Shown here one piece after another: positions 27,892-37,217 of a stretch of DNA of 64,000 nucleotides. This DNA comes from WHTI01 sp963826105 (GTDB lineage Bacteria; Actinomycetota; CADDZG01; WHSQ01): contig CAWGWA010000013.1 of the NCBI GenBank assembly GCA_963826105.1, forward strand, positions 434,001 to 498,000, written 5' to 3'. The notes below the pieces were generated by a model, which made no database searches, was not told the DNA's origin, and saw only the letters and a list, made by a program, of their open reading frames with translations. Both the position numbers and the translations under genes were made by a program. Position 1 is the stretch's first letter, and every line of letters starts with the position of its first letter.

Positions 27892-28802
27892 CCGATCGGA
27901 TCCGGGTCGTCGCGATCGTAGGACCGACCGCGGTCGGGAAGACCGAACTCTCGCTCACCCTGGCCGAGCGACTCGATGCAGAGATCGTGTCGCTCGATTC
28001 GATGCAGGCATATCGCGGGATGGACATCGGTACCGCCAAGCCCACGGCCGAGGAACTGGCACGCGTTCCTCACCACATGATCGATGTGAGCGACCCCAAG
28101 TCGGAGGTGAGCGTCGCCGAGTTCCGCGACATGGCGCGGGATGCGGTAGCCGACATCGCCTCCCGTGGGCGACTGCCCCTGCTGGTCGGTGGTTCGGGTC
28201 TCTACTTCCGCGCCGTTGTCGACGACCTCAGGTTCCCGCCTCGGTCCGCTGCGGTTCGCTCCAGGCTTGAGGCACAGGCCGATACCGATGGACCCGAGGC
28301 TCTGCACGAGCAACTGTCCGCGGTCGACCCGGCCGCGGCGGCACGTATCGAGGTGGGGAACGTACGCAGGACGGTCCGTGCGCTTGAGGCCATCGAGCTA
28401 ACCGGCAGTCTGTTCTCCGAGTTCGACTCGTCGTGGGATCGGTACGAGAGCGTCTACGACCTTGCGATCCTGGGGCTGAGCCGCGAGCGACCGGTCCTGT
28501 ACGAGCGGATCGCCGCCCGGGTCGATGCGATGCTCGCCGCCGGTCTCGTCTCAGAAGTCGAGCGACTGAAGCAGGCCGGCCTGTCACGCACCGCGTCTCA
28601 GGCGCTCGGCTATCGCCAAGTGCTGGAGATGCCGGGGGTGCCGACCGGCGAGTTGAGGGACGAGATCGTACGGGCGACGAAGCGGTTCGCCCGCCGGCAG
28701 GAGGCGTGGTTCCGATCCGATCCGAGGGTCACGTGGCTCGAAGCCGGACGTCACGATCTTCCGGATGCAGCGATCGATGCGCTACAGGACGGAGGGCCCT
28801 AG
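27888..28802 (+). CDS. miaA: tRNA dimethylallyltransferase MiaA
   Basis: About 304 residues starting at GTGA, which overlaps the preceding stop. The P-loop GPTAVGKT, the substrate motif DSMQAYRGMDIGTAKP and VGGSGLYFRA are diagnostic. It transfers a dimethylallyl group to A37 of tRNAs reading U-initial codons, the first step before MiaB. The C-terminal zinc-finger-like extension of eukaryotes is absent, as expected. It converges with a lipoprotein gene (4-base overlap). Confidence 0.97.
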   Translation: MTDRIRVVAIVGPTAVGKTELSLTLAERLDAEIVSLDSMQAYRGMDIGTAKPTAEELARVPHHMIDVSDPKSEVSVAEFRDMARDAVADIASRGRLPLLVGGSGLYFRAVVDDLRFPPRSAAVRSRLEAQADTDGPEALHEQLSAVDPAAAARIEVGNVRRTVRALEAIELTGSLFSEFDSSWDRYESVYDLAILGLSRERPVLYERIAARVDAMLAAGLVSEVERLKQAGLSRTASQALGYRQVLEMPGVPTGELRDEIVRATKRFARRQEAWFRSDPRVTWLEAGRHDLPDAAIDALQDGGP

Positions 28803-29305
28803 TCCTTGGCGGGTTTGGGACGGAAGGTCACGGTGCCGAAGTCATCTTCCTGCGTAACCACGAAATCGAGCTCGCCACGTTCGCTGGTCGCATGACAGTT
28901 GAACTTGTTGCCCTCGCCGACCTCGACATCGTCCGGGCACTCGACCTGGATATCGATGCCGCCCAACTGTTCGATCGAGGTTGCGATCTGTTCTTCGATG
29001 GACGTCATGTCGAGGCTCTCGCGGATCGTCGAGACGTTCCCCTGATCGTCGGTCTGGGTCACGATGATGCCGAAGTCTCCTTCGGCGGAGGTGGCGTCGC
29101 AGGTGAACTCGGGCCCTTCCTCGAGGGGGACCTCATCGGGACACTCGACGGCGACCTCTCCGCCGAGTGCGTCGGTCAACGATTCCTGAAGCTGAGCCGC
29201 GACGTCATCGGTGTCCAACACCTCGGTTCCGCCGCACGCGGACGCGAGCAGGGAGATCGACAGAAGGGCGAGGAGAAGCTGCCCTGCTCTTGTTCTTAGG
29301 CGCAT
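28799..29305 (-). CDS. Lipoprotein with two DUF4333 repeats
   Basis: About 168 residues from the ATG at 29305. A lipoprotein signal ends in LLASACGG, so the mature protein is anchored in the membrane outer face. Two similar halves each carry the pattern VECPD-x-V-x-x-x-E-G-x-x-F-x-C, the DUF4333 domain typical of actinobacterial lipoproteins; each holds a Cys pair. No function is known for the domain. It lies between miaA and dapF on the other strand. Confidence 0.88.
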   Translation of the reverse strand: MRLRTRAGQLLLALLSISLLASACGGTEVLDTDDVAAQLQESLTDALGGEVAVECPDEVPLEEGPEFTCDATSAEGDFGIIVTQTDDQGNVSTIRESLDMTSIEEQIATSIEQLGGIDIQVECPDDVEVGEGNKFNCHATSERGELDFVVTQEDDFGTVTFRPKPAKD

Positions 29306-29391
29306 CTTGTTCCTGAGTTCATCGATCCTCCTGAGGCCCTGTCGTGTTCGCCGCACCGATTATCGCCCCTACGCGAGGTACCTTAGAGGCT

Positions 29392-30222
29392 ATGAGGTTC
29401 TCTAAATACCAGGGGATCGGCAACGATTTCGTGATGATCGCCGACCCCTCCGACCAGATGGTGCTGGACCCCGAGATGGTCCGGCGTCTTTGCGACCGCC
29501 GGTTCGGTATCGGTGGCGATGGAGTGATCCGTGTGGCTCCGGGCGGCGAGGATTCCGACCTGATCATGGATTACGTCAACTCCGATGGTTCGATCGGTGA
29601 GATGTGCGGCAACGGCATCCGCTGCCTGGCACTCTTCGCCCGGGCCGAGGGGCTCACCTCGGCGTCCGAGATCAAGGTCGGGACGGGGGCTGGGGTCAAG
29701 ACTGTGACCGTCCTCGAGGACGGCAACGTCCGCGTGGATATGGGACCGCCGGCGTTCGCCCGAGAGGAAGTTCCCGTCGACTGGAGCGGTGACCCTCTGC
29801 ACGCAAAGATCGAACTCGAGGACGCCGTCATCGAAGCCGCATGCCTGTCGATGGGCAATCCGCACGCAGTCGTGTTCGTCGATGAACCAGAAGCCGTTCC
29901 CCTCACCACGATCGGTCCCGCCATCGAGAAGCACGCGATGTTCCCTAAGGGCGCCAACGCCGAGTTCGCCGTGGTCGAGTCTCCGGAGCGCGTCCGCATG
30001 CGCGTATGGGAGCGCGGCGCGGGCGAGACCCTTGCTTGTGGGACCGGAGCCTGCGCCGTGGCGGTCGCCGCTCACCTTCTCCGAGACACAGCTGAAGTAG
30101 TGACCGTCGTTCTTCCGGGGGGCGAGCTCGTGGTCGAGTGGTCCGGAACCCCGGGCGACGGGACGTCGGTGTTCATGACCGGTCCCGCGGTCAAGTCCTT
30201 CGATGGAGAGATCGAGTTTTGA
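29392..30222 (+). CDS. dapF: Diaminopimelate epimerase DapF
   Basis: About 276 residues from the ATG at 29392 after AGAGG. Both active-site cysteines are visible in EMCGNGIRC and LACGTGACAVA, and the N-terminal KYQGIGNDFV motif is standard. It converts LL- to meso-diaminopimelate for peptidoglycan and lysine. The next gene, an LL-diaminopimelate aminotransferase candidate, overlaps its stop, giving two consecutive steps of one pathway. Confidence 0.97.
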   Translation: MRFSKYQGIGNDFVMIADPSDQMVLDPEMVRRLCDRRFGIGGDGVIRVAPGGEDSDLIMDYVNSDGSIGEMCGNGIRCLALFARAEGLTSASEIKVGTGAGVKTVTVLEDGNVRVDMGPPAFAREEVPVDWSGDPLHAKIELEDAVIEAACLSMGNPHAVVFVDEPEAVPLTTIGPAIEKHAMFPKGANAEFAVVESPERVRMRVWERGAGETLACGTGACAVAVAAHLLRDTAEVVTVVLPGGELVVEWSGTPGDGTSVFMTGPAVKSFDGEIEF

Positions 30223-31385
30223 GACCGGCTAAGAGGATCGATCGTCTTCCGCCGTACCTGTTCGCGGAGATGGATCGGAAGATCGCGGCCGCACAGGCGA
30301 AGGGCGTCGACGTGATCTCCTTCGGTATCGGTGACCCCGACCTGCCGACCCCTCAACACGTCATCGAGGCACTCTGCAGCGCGGCGAAGGACCCGGCGAC
30401 CCATCGGTACCCCTCTTACACGGGGATGCCGGACTTCCGGGTGGCGATCGCGGAGTGGTACCAAAGGCGATTCGGCGTCGTTCTCGACCCGGATACGCAG
30501 ATCCAGCCACTCGTGGGGACCAAGGAGGGGATCTTCCACCTCCCGGTCGCGTTCGTGGACCCCGGTGACGTCGCCCTGATCCCCGACCCCGGATACCCGG
30601 TGTACGAAACCGGGACCATCCTCGCCGGGGGCGAGCCCGTATCCATGCCGCTACTCGCCACCAACGGCTTCACGCCGGACTTCTCCGCGATCTCGGATGA
30701 CGTGGCGGGGCGAGCGAAGGTGATGTGGCTGAATTACCCATCGAACCCGACCGCGGCATGCGTGGACGAGTCCTTCTTTACCGAGGCCGTTAACTACTGC
30801 AGCGACCACGACATCCTCCTGTGCCACGATGCCGCCTACACGGAGATCACCTTCGACGACTACGTCGCTCCGAGTGCGCTGCAGGTGGACGGCGCGATGG
30901 ACTGCACGATCGAGTTCGGGTCGCTTTCGAAGACCTACAACATGACCGGCTGGAGGATCGGGTGGGTGGCGGGAGCGCCGCAGGCGATCGAGGCTATGAA
31001 GCGACTCAAGACCAACATCGACTCCGGGATCTTCGATGCGGTGCAGCGGGCGGGGATCGCGGCTCTGAATGGTCCGCAAGACGATCTTCTCGCCACGATC
31101 GATCGTTATCGTCACCGTAGGGATCTCTTGTGTGATGCATTGAAGTCGATGGACGTTGTTGTTGAGCCACCGCGCGGCTCGATCTACGTCTGGACCCCGG
31201 TGCCCGAAAGCCACACCTCCGAGTCCTTCTCGACGGAGTTGCTCGAGAAGGCCGGCGTCGTCGCTATCCCGGGGAATGGTTACGGCGCCGCCGGCGAGGG
31301 GTTCGTGCGTTTCTCCCTGACCCTGGCGGACGAACGCCTCGAAGAGGGAGTCGAGCGTTTGAGGACTGTCTTCGCTGACGCGTAA
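30219..31385 (+). CDS. dapL: LL-diaminopimelate aminotransferase-like class I/II aminotransferase
   Basis: About 388 residues from a TTG overlapping the dapF stop; GGAGAG sits 9 bases before it. The N-terminus (RIDRLPPYLFAEMDRKI, GVDVISFGIGDPDLPTP) and PLP-lysine motif SLSKTYNMTGWRIGW are those of fold-type I enzymes of the DapL/AspC group. Position directly after dapF favours LL-diaminopimelate aminotransferase, which makes LL-DAP from tetrahydrodipicolinate in one step. The alternative is another aspartate or alanine aminotransferase; specificity is inferred from context. Confidence 0.8.
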   Translation: MRPAKRIDRLPPYLFAEMDRKIAAAQAKGVDVISFGIGDPDLPTPQHVIEALCSAAKDPATHRYPSYTGMPDFRVAIAEWYQRRFGVVLDPDTQIQPLVGTKEGIFHLPVAFVDPGDVALIPDPGYPVYETGTILAGGEPVSMPLLATNGFTPDFSAISDDVAGRAKVMWLNYPSNPTAACVDESFFTEAVNYCSDHDILLCHDAAYTEITFDDYVAPSALQVDGAMDCTIEFGSLSKTYNMTGWRIGWVAGAPQAIEAMKRLKTNIDSGIFDAVQRAGIAALNGPQDDLLATIDRYRHRRDLLCDALKSMDVVVEPPRGSIYVWTPVPESHTSESFSTELLEKAGVVAIPGNGYGAAGEGFVRFSLTLADERLEEGVERLRTVFADA

Positions 31386-31389
31386 CCAC

Positions 31390-32682
31390 CTGGATGGACC
31401 CGAAGAGGAACGCGAGACCGCCATCCTGGTCGGCGCCGCCATCGGAAGCGGCGGACTCGAGGATGCCGAATTCTCTCTCGATGAACTCGAGGCCCTGGCC
31501 GATACCGCCGGGGCCGACACCGTGGACCGGATGATCCAGCGCATCGATCGTCCGCACCCCGCCACCTACCTCGGCAAGGGGAAGGCACGCGAGGTCGTCG
31601 AAACGGCGGCGGTCCTCGAGGCCGACATGGTCATCTTCGATGACGAGCTGACTCCGGCACAGGGCCGAAACCTCGAAGAGATCGCGGGGGTCAACCCGCT
31701 GGCCGACAAGCAGCTGAAGATCATCGACCGCACCGGATTGATCCTCGACATCTTCGCCCAGCACGCACGGTCGGCCGAGGGGAAGTTGCAGGTTGAGCTG
31801 GCGCAGCTCAACTATCGGCTTCCGCGCCTTCGAGGGTGGGGTGATGTTCTCTCGAGACTTGGTGCCGGCATCGGAACGAGGGGGCCGGGAGAGTCCGCCT
31901 TGGAAGCGGAGCGCAGATCGATCCTCCGGCGCATCGAGCGCGTGAAGCGGGACCTACTCGATCTCGAACGCACTCGCCGGATAAAGAGACAGCAGCGTCA
32001 GCGGACGGGCGTCCCTGTGATCGCGCTGGTCGGATACACGAATGCCGGCAAGTCGACGCTTCTCAAGCATCTGACGGACGCGGGAGTGCTCATCCAGGAC
32101 CAACTGTTCTCGACGCTCGATCCGACAACACGCAAGCTCAGCCTCCCGCACGATCGGACGGTTCTCCTCACCGACACCGTGGGATTCGTTCAGAAACTCC
32201 CTCACCAGCTGGTCGAGGCGTTCCGCTCAACCCTCGAGGAGGTCAAGGAGGCGAACCTTCTCCTTCACGTGGTCGATGCCAGCCGGGACGTCGAGCGCCA
32301 GATCGCTGCCGTACAGCAGGTTCTGACCGAGATCGGAGCGCTGGAGATCCCCGCCGTTATCGCGCTCAACAAATCAGACCTTCTTTCCGATGAGGAGATG
32401 GAGAGGCTGCAGGGGCGGCACCGAGATGCCGTTCTGATCTCCGCCCACAGGGGCTACGGGACCGAAGAGTTGCTCGGACGTCTCGATGCCGAACTGTCGC
32501 GTCTCAAGGTTGAAGTCACACTTGACATCCCTTTCGACAGGGGCGATCTCGTTGCGAGGATCCACGATGAGGGCGAAGTACTTAAGGAGTCCTATAGTGA
32601 GCGCGGCACGCACCTCGTTGCGCGCGTTCGACGTGAGTCCCTTGCCGACTTGGGAGACTTCATGGCGGCGCCCGTCGAGTAA
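31390..32682 (+). CDS. hflX: GTPase HflX
   Basis: The GTPase body is clear: GYTNAGKSTLL (G1), DTVGFVQKLP (G3) and NKSD (G4), plus the glycine-rich GAGIGTRGPGES region of HflX, which splits stalled or heat-damaged ribosomes. The first ATG in frame is at 31522, but the HflX N-terminal domain (ETAILVGAAIG, ELEALADTAGAD) reads in the same frame back to about 31390. No ATG, GTG or TTG is available there, only CTG codons (31390, 31375). Either a CTG start is used or a base is missing near 31394, where an ATG lies in another frame. Confidence 0.9.
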   Translation: MDGPEEERETAILVGAAIGSGGLEDAEFSLDELEALADTAGADTVDRMIQRIDRPHPATYLGKGKAREVVETAAVLEADMVIFDDELTPAQGRNLEEIAGVNPLADKQLKIIDRTGLILDIFAQHARSAEGKLQVELAQLNYRLPRLRGWGDVLSRLGAGIGTRGPGESALEAERRSILRRIERVKRDLLDLERTRRIKRQQRQRTGVPVIALVGYTNAGKSTLLKHLTDAGVLIQDQLFSTLDPTTRKLSLPHDRTVLLTDTVGFVQKLPHQLVEAFRSTLEEVKEANLLLHVVDASRDVERQIAAVQQVLTEIGALEIPAVIALNKSDLLSDEEMERLQGRHRDAVLISAHRGYGTEELLGRLDAELSRLKVEVTLDIPFDRGDLVARIHDEGEVLKESYSERGTHLVARVRRESLADLGDFMAAPVE

Positions 32683-32718
32683 CCAGCGCCGCGATCAAGG
32701 TCGTCATGAGGGGATCGG

Positions 32719-34179
32719 ATGAGCTATCAACTCCGCCGAGCGTCGGTCAGGCTTTCCGTAGTTCTGGCCACCCTCGCGACCGTGCTGGTGCCTGCGATCG
32801 TCGCTCCCGCAAGCACGATCACCATCCCGCGAACAATGAGCGGGAAAGTTTCCACCGATGGGGATCGCTCGGTAGCCTTCCGCTTCACTCCAACCCACGT
32901 TGCCTTTTCGTGGACCGGTGCGGAGGGGACCGGGGTTGAGTTCTCGCTTGACGGTACCCAGTGGACCGAAGCAACCGAGGCGCACGATCTCGAAGACGGG
33001 TCGCGCCATTACAGCGGCATCTTCTCGGTGGCTCGCCCCGAAGGACTTCGCTGGCGGCCGATCGGACGAGGTATCTCCGATGTGACGGTCGACTACCTGA
33101 ACACCGTGGACGGCCCGGGGATAACGAAGGTGGTGCCTGCGACCGCCGCCGCATCCGCTTCGACACCCGCGATCGTCTCGCGGGAGGAGTGGTTGGCCGA
33201 CGAGAGCATCAAGAAGACGAGCGGTGGTTGTAAGCGGGATTTCAGTCCCCTGCAGCAGATCTTCGTCCACCACACCGCCGGCTCCAATTACGACTACGAC
33301 CCCGAAGCGACGATGCGGGCGATCTACGCCTATCACGTGAAGTCGCGCGGGTACTGCGACATCGCCTACAACTTCGTGATCGGCTGGGACGGCCGTGTCT
33401 ACGAGGGTCGCTGGGCCCGTAACTATGGGCCGTGGGAGGTGCCGTCGTCGGAGAACACATCTGGTGACGTCGTCGTGGCCGCTCACACACAGGACTTCAA
33501 CACCGGGAGCCTGGGGGTCGCCCTGATGGGCAACTTCGTCAACGTCGGCGCCCCGAAGGTCATGAAGGATGCGCTCGTCGGACTCCTCGCCTGGGAGGTC
33601 GATCGTCACGAACTCGATCCCACGTCCAAGCACTCGTACGTGAATCCGGCGACCGGAAAGAGGAAATGGCTGCCGGTCGTTGCTGGCCACCGCGATGCGG
33701 GCCAGACCGCGTGTCCCGGCGGCAAGGTCTACGACAAGCTCCCGCGCCTTCGCAGGAAGATCGCCGAACTGGCGGCTCCGGGTAAGGACGTCCCCGAGGT
33801 TGTGATGGGTGCGTCGGACTCGAACATCACCAAGGGAGACGTCACGACCCTCACCGCCCAGGTCACGGATTCCACGGGGACAGCGTTGGTGTCACAACCT
33901 CTGACGATCTGGGTGAAGCGGGGCGACGGATGGTCGGTCAAAGGGAGTGGGACGACCGACGGCTACGGTCAGATCCATCTCGATGTCGCCCCCAGGAGCA
34001 ACACGAAGTTCCGCGCGGTCTACGACGGCTCCGATCTCAGTTGGGGAGCGCAAAGCTCGAACCTGAAGGTGAAAGTAGTCCTCTCCCTAACAGGGTTCGT
34101 CGTTGCGCAACGGTCCCTCGATCCCGATCAGAACCTTGCGGAGCAACTCGTTGAGGGTCCTCTGTTCGTCGGGCTCTAG
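32719..34179 (+). CDS. Secreted N-acetylmuramoyl-L-alanine amidase (PGRP/amidase_2 type)
   Basis: A 486-residue exported protein with a Sec signal (ending near VAPAS). The zinc-binding amidase core is visible: FVHHTAGS, then AHTQ and GHRDAGQTACPG. CDIAYNFVIGWDGRVYEGR is typical of the peptidoglycan-recognition fold. A C-terminal Ig-like domain (residues about 360-450) may bind the wall. The last 30 residues overlap the antisense marR-like gene and look unrelated, so the true end may be near KVKVV (about 34080). Confidence 0.9.
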   Translation: MSYQLRRASVRLSVVLATLATVLVPAIVAPASTITIPRTMSGKVSTDGDRSVAFRFTPTHVAFSWTGAEGTGVEFSLDGTQWTEATEAHDLEDGSRHYSGIFSVARPEGLRWRPIGRGISDVTVDYLNTVDGPGITKVVPATAAASASTPAIVSREEWLADESIKKTSGGCKRDFSPLQQIFVHHTAGSNYDYDPEATMRAIYAYHVKSRGYCDIAYNFVIGWDGRVYEGRWARNYGPWEVPSSENTSGDVVVAAHTQDFNTGSLGVALMGNFVNVGAPKVMKDALVGLLAWEVDRHELDPTSKHSYVNPATGKRKWLPVVAGHRDAGQTACPGGKVYDKLPRLRRKIAELAAPGKDVPEVVMGASDSNITKGDVTTLTAQVTDSTGTALVSQPLTIWVKRGDGWSVKGSGTTDGYGQIHLDVAPRSNTKFRAVYDGSDLSWGAQSSNLKVKVVLSLTGFVVAQRSLDPDQNLAEQLVEGPLFVGL

Positions 34180-34598
34180 AACGCTCATCATCCCCACCTC
34201 GCGTTCCGCCATGACCGCCATCGCGTCGTCCAGCACCGATCGTCCGCGGTCTGTGATCCGAACGAGAACCCCGCGGCGGTCACCGGGGTCTGGGGTCCGC
34301 TCGATCAGTCCGCGCTCTCGAGTGAATCGAGCCGGTTGGTCATCGCCCCCGACGACATCACCAGCATCTCGCCCAGGCGGCTGGGGGAGAGCTGGTAGGG
34401 GGGCCCGGAGGTGACCAGCCGGATCAGGACCTTGTAGGCGCCTTTGTTGAGGCCGATCTCGGAGAGCTTCTCGGACATGTTCTTTTCGAGGTGCCGGTGG
34501 ACCTTGGAAACCCGGCTCACCGCGGCTTCGACCTCGGGATCGAGGAACGGCCAGGTCTTGACGGCCTCCTCGATGTGGGCGTCCATCCGGTCTCGCAT
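34087..34598 (-). CDS. MarR-family transcriptional regulator with an internal frame change
   Basis: The first frame (34598 to 34305) has the winged-helix start: LSEIGLNKGAYKVLIRLV, LSPSRLGEMLVMSSGAMTNRLDSLE. It stops, but the next frame continues RGLIERTPDPGDRRGVLVRIT, the classic MarR wing, to a stop at 34087, giving about 170 residues. One base change near 34312 separates them. MarR proteins are dimeric repressors released by small phenolic ligands. A divergent small gene and a palindrome GAAGTATCTTC lie upstream. Confidence 0.75.
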
Positions 34599-34618
34599 GC
34601 CCCGATGTTACTGCAAAA

Positions 34619-34670
34619 GAAGTTACTTGACTAGCAGGTAAAAACGAAGTATCTTCATTTCAAGTTACTT
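34619..34670. promoter_or_regulatory. Candidate MarR operator region
   Basis: GAAGTATCTTC (34646-34656) is a palindrome. AAGTTACTT-type direct repeats occur at about 34619-34627 and 34662-34670. All lie between the marR-like gene and the divergent small gene in an AT-rich island. Binding is inference. Confidence 0.4.
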
Positions 34671-34716
34671 CGCCGGGGACGACCCGGCCGCCGTGAGGAG
34701 AGGGAGTGGTGCTGTG

Positions 34717-34905
34717 ATGTATCCCGGTAGCGAACTAGCGGACGCCAAGAGGCGTGACCTCGAGGCTCGTGCGACGTCCTCGAGAGCGGCCGCCGCCGTC
34801 CGGCGCCCTTCCCCCGGAGGCCCAACCGCCGCACTGGCGGCCGGCCTTAGGTGGGCGGCGGATGCGATCGACCGCCCCGCACGCTCCACCGCCGCTGGAT
34901 GCTGA
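34717..34905 (+). CDS. Small hypothetical protein divergent from marR
   Basis: A 62-codon frame from the ATG at 34717 (MYPGSELADAKRRDLEARA), with GAGGAGAGGGAG upstream, although rather far from the start. It is Ala/Arg-rich with amphipathic helical character and a GLRWAADAIDRPAR end. No family is recognised. Its position opposite a MarR regulator suggests a regulated gene, but the small size and composition leave it uncertain. Confidence 0.4.
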   Translation: MYPGSELADAKRRDLEARATSSRAAAAVRRPSPGGPTAALAAGLRWAADAIDRPARSTAAGC

Positions 34906-34918
34906 GAAGTAGAGCCCC

Positions 34919-35560
34919 CTAGAGGGTTCTGAAAACCGCTACGACCTTCCCGAGGATCTCGGTCCCGGGAGGAGCTTCGAAGGGCTCGAGACGCTCGTTG
35001 GCCGGTTCTAGGATGATCGCGGACCCCCGATGCCGGATCGTCTTGACCGTGGCCTCGGGCGCCTCGTCATATTCGCTGGGCACCATGGCGGCGACGATCT
35101 CACCGGAATGGGCGGTCGGCTGCTGCCGGATGATCACATAGTCGCCGTCGTGGATGCCCGCATCGATCATCGAATCCCCGTGGACCTGGAGCATGAAGAC
35201 GGTGCCGTCCCCGACGAGGTCGGCCGGCATCGGATAGATCTCCTCGACCTGCTCTTCGGCCAGGATCGGGGTACCGGCCGCGATGCGGCCCAGCAGAGGG
35301 ACGCTTCGGGTCGCCGAACGCTCTCGGGCCAGATCGGTTTCCGCGTCGTACAGGAGCTCGATCGCCCGCGGCTTGGTCGGGTCGACCCGCAGGTAGCCCT
35401 TCTTGACCAGTGCCTGCAGGTGGCTGTGAACGGTGGACGGTGAGGCCAGGCCCATCGCCTCGCCGATCTCGCGGACCGACGGGGGATACCCATGATGGGC
35501 GACCTCTTCGGCGATGAATTGAAGTGCCTGGCGCTGGCGATCGGTGAGTCCCTCGACCAT
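34919..35560 (-). CDS. lexA: SOS repressor LexA
   Basis: A 213-residue protein. The N-terminal winged helix (YPPSVREIGEAMGLASPSTV) binds the SOS box. The self-cleavage site is Ala95-Gly96 in RIAAGTP, with catalytic Ser130 (HGDSMIDAGI) and Lys173 (ATVKTIRH). It represses recA, itself and the LysM gene at 37457 by inference from boxes in this window. Two boxes flank its own promoter. Confidence 0.98.
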   Translation of the reverse strand: MVEGLTDRQRQALQFIAEEVAHHGYPPSVREIGEAMGLASPSTVHSHLQALVKKGYLRVDPTKPRAIELLYDAETDLARERSATRSVPLLGRIAAGTPILAEEQVEEIYPMPADLVGDGTVFMLQVHGDSMIDAGIHDGDYVIIRQQPTAHSGEIVAAMVPSEYDEAPEATVKTIRHRGSAIILEPANERLEPFEAPPGTEILGKVVAVFRTL

Positions 35561-35689
35561 GACGATCCTCCTTGTCCTCCGTGGCAGCGTTTCCTGTCTC
35601 TTCCTCGTCCTGAGCTATCAAGCCCCGGGCGGTGGTTGGTAGGCTGCCGAGCCCGCTGCTGCGTGCTGCCTACCAGCGCCGTCCGGTAG

Positions 35690-35703
35690 CGAACCTATGT
35701 TCG
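35690..35703. promoter_or_regulatory. LexA box 1 in the lexA promoter
   Basis: CGAACCTATGTTCG. On the minus strand it follows a promoter-like TTGATT...TACCCT pair, so LexA bound here would cover the transcription start of its own gene. Confidence 0.85.
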
Positions 35704-35735
35704 TAAGGGTAGCGAACTCCCGGAGCCGGTAATCA

Positions 35736-35749
35736 AGAACGTGTGTTCG
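35736..35749. promoter_or_regulatory. LexA box 2 between lexA and the MBOAT gene
   Basis: AGAACGTGTGTTCG. It lies just upstream of the lexA -35 region and about 54 bases before the divergent MBOAT start, so it could act on both genes. Confidence 0.75.
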
Positions 35750-35802
35750 GGTGTAGCGATTCGCCTAGGCGTAATCGCAGAACAAATGGGAGATCTAGAC
35801 AG

Positions 35803-37217
35803 GTGACTTTCAACTCCATCCAGTTCGCGATCTTCCTTCCGATCGTGCTGGGGCTGTACTGGGTCCTGTCGCACAGGTGGCAGAACCGGCTCCTCCTGGT
35901 GGCCTCGTACGTCTTCTACGGAACCTGGGACTACCGCTTCCTGTCGCTGATCTTCATCACGACGGCGGTGGACTACTGGGCCGGGCGGATGCTGAGCCGG
36001 TCCGACGACGAGGCCTTCCGCAAGCGGATCCTGTTCGTCTCGATGGCGGCCAATATCGGGATGCTGGCGGTCTTCAAGTACTTCGGGTTCTTCGTAGATT
36101 CGGCGGTCGAGCTGCTGAACTGGATCGGATTCGAGCCGAATCGGCCGACACTCGAGATCCTGTTGCCGGCGGGGATCAGCTTCTACACGTTCCAGTCGAT
36201 GAGCTACACGATCGACGTCTATCGCCGGCGTATGGACGCTGCCCGTCACTTCGGCGATTTCGCCACCTTCGTCGCCTACTTCCCCCATCTCGTCGCCGGA
36301 CCGATCCAGGTTGCGAAGTGGTTGCTCCCGCAGATCGAGAATCCGCGCGACAAGCCGGATGCCGAGAAGATCCGCTCGGCGCATGTTTCTGATCCTCCTC
36401 GGGTTGTTCAAGAAGGTAGCGATCGGTGATGCGGTCGCGGGCATCGCAGACAAGGCCTTCGAGGCGAGCGGTACCGCGGGCGCGGTGACCCTGATGCTGG
36501 GCGCGGTCGCGTTCGCGCTGCAGATCTATGGGGACTTCGCCGGCTACTCCGATATCGCCGCGGGACGTCGCGCTTGTTCGGCATCGAGCTCAAACGGAAC
36601 TTCGAGCAGCCCTATCTGTCGCGCAGTATCACCGAGTTCTGGCGGACCTGGCACATCTCGCTCTCGACCTGGCTGCACGACTATCTGTACGTTCCGCTCG
36701 GCGGAAATAAGGGCGGACCGTCGAAGACCTATCGCAACCTGATGCTCACGATGCTGCTCGGAGGTTTGTGGCACGGCGCGTCGTGGACCTTCGTGATCTG
36801 GGGCGGACTGCACGGGCTGTTCCTCGCGGTTCATCGCGCCCTCGGGGGGTACGTGCCGCGAGGGGAGCTGCCGCCATTGCGCGTGCGAGACATCCCGAAG
36901 ATCCTGTCGGACCTTCGCCCTCGTCTGCCTCCTATGGGTCTTCTTCCGGTCGATGACGATGTCGCAGGCGACCGAGTACCTCGCCGGCATCTTCAGCTGG
37001 CGTCCCGGCCCCGTGGACCCCAACGACGTCCTGTCTGCTCAGCATCTCGGTCTTCTTCATCGTCGCCCTCGATATCGCCCAACGCATCTCGGGCCATCAC
37101 GCGGTCGTCCTCCGCTGGCCAGCCCTGGCCCGGGGAGCCGCCTACGCCCTCCTGCTCGCCTGGATCGTCATGTGGTCCGGCGGCGAAGCCAAACCCTTCA
37201 TCTACTTCCAATTTTGA
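35803..37217 (+). pseudogene. MBOAT (AlgI-like) membrane O-acyltransferase, interrupted by about four frame changes
   Basis: From the GTG at 35803 the first frame gives about 190 residues typical of MBOAT proteins (FNSIQFAIFLPIVLGLYW, AGISFYTFQSMSYTIDVYR, YFPHLVAGPIQVA). Homology then moves between frames near 36375 (FLILLGLFKKVAIGD, GDFAGYSDIAAG), 36560 (RSITEFWRTWHISLSTWLHD, MLLGGLWHGASWTFVIWGG, with the catalytic His), about 36915 and about 37035, ending IYFQF at 37217. These enzymes O-acylate surface polysaccharides. Every conserved block survives, so the breaks may be indel errors; if real, it is a recent pseudogene. Confidence 0.75.
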
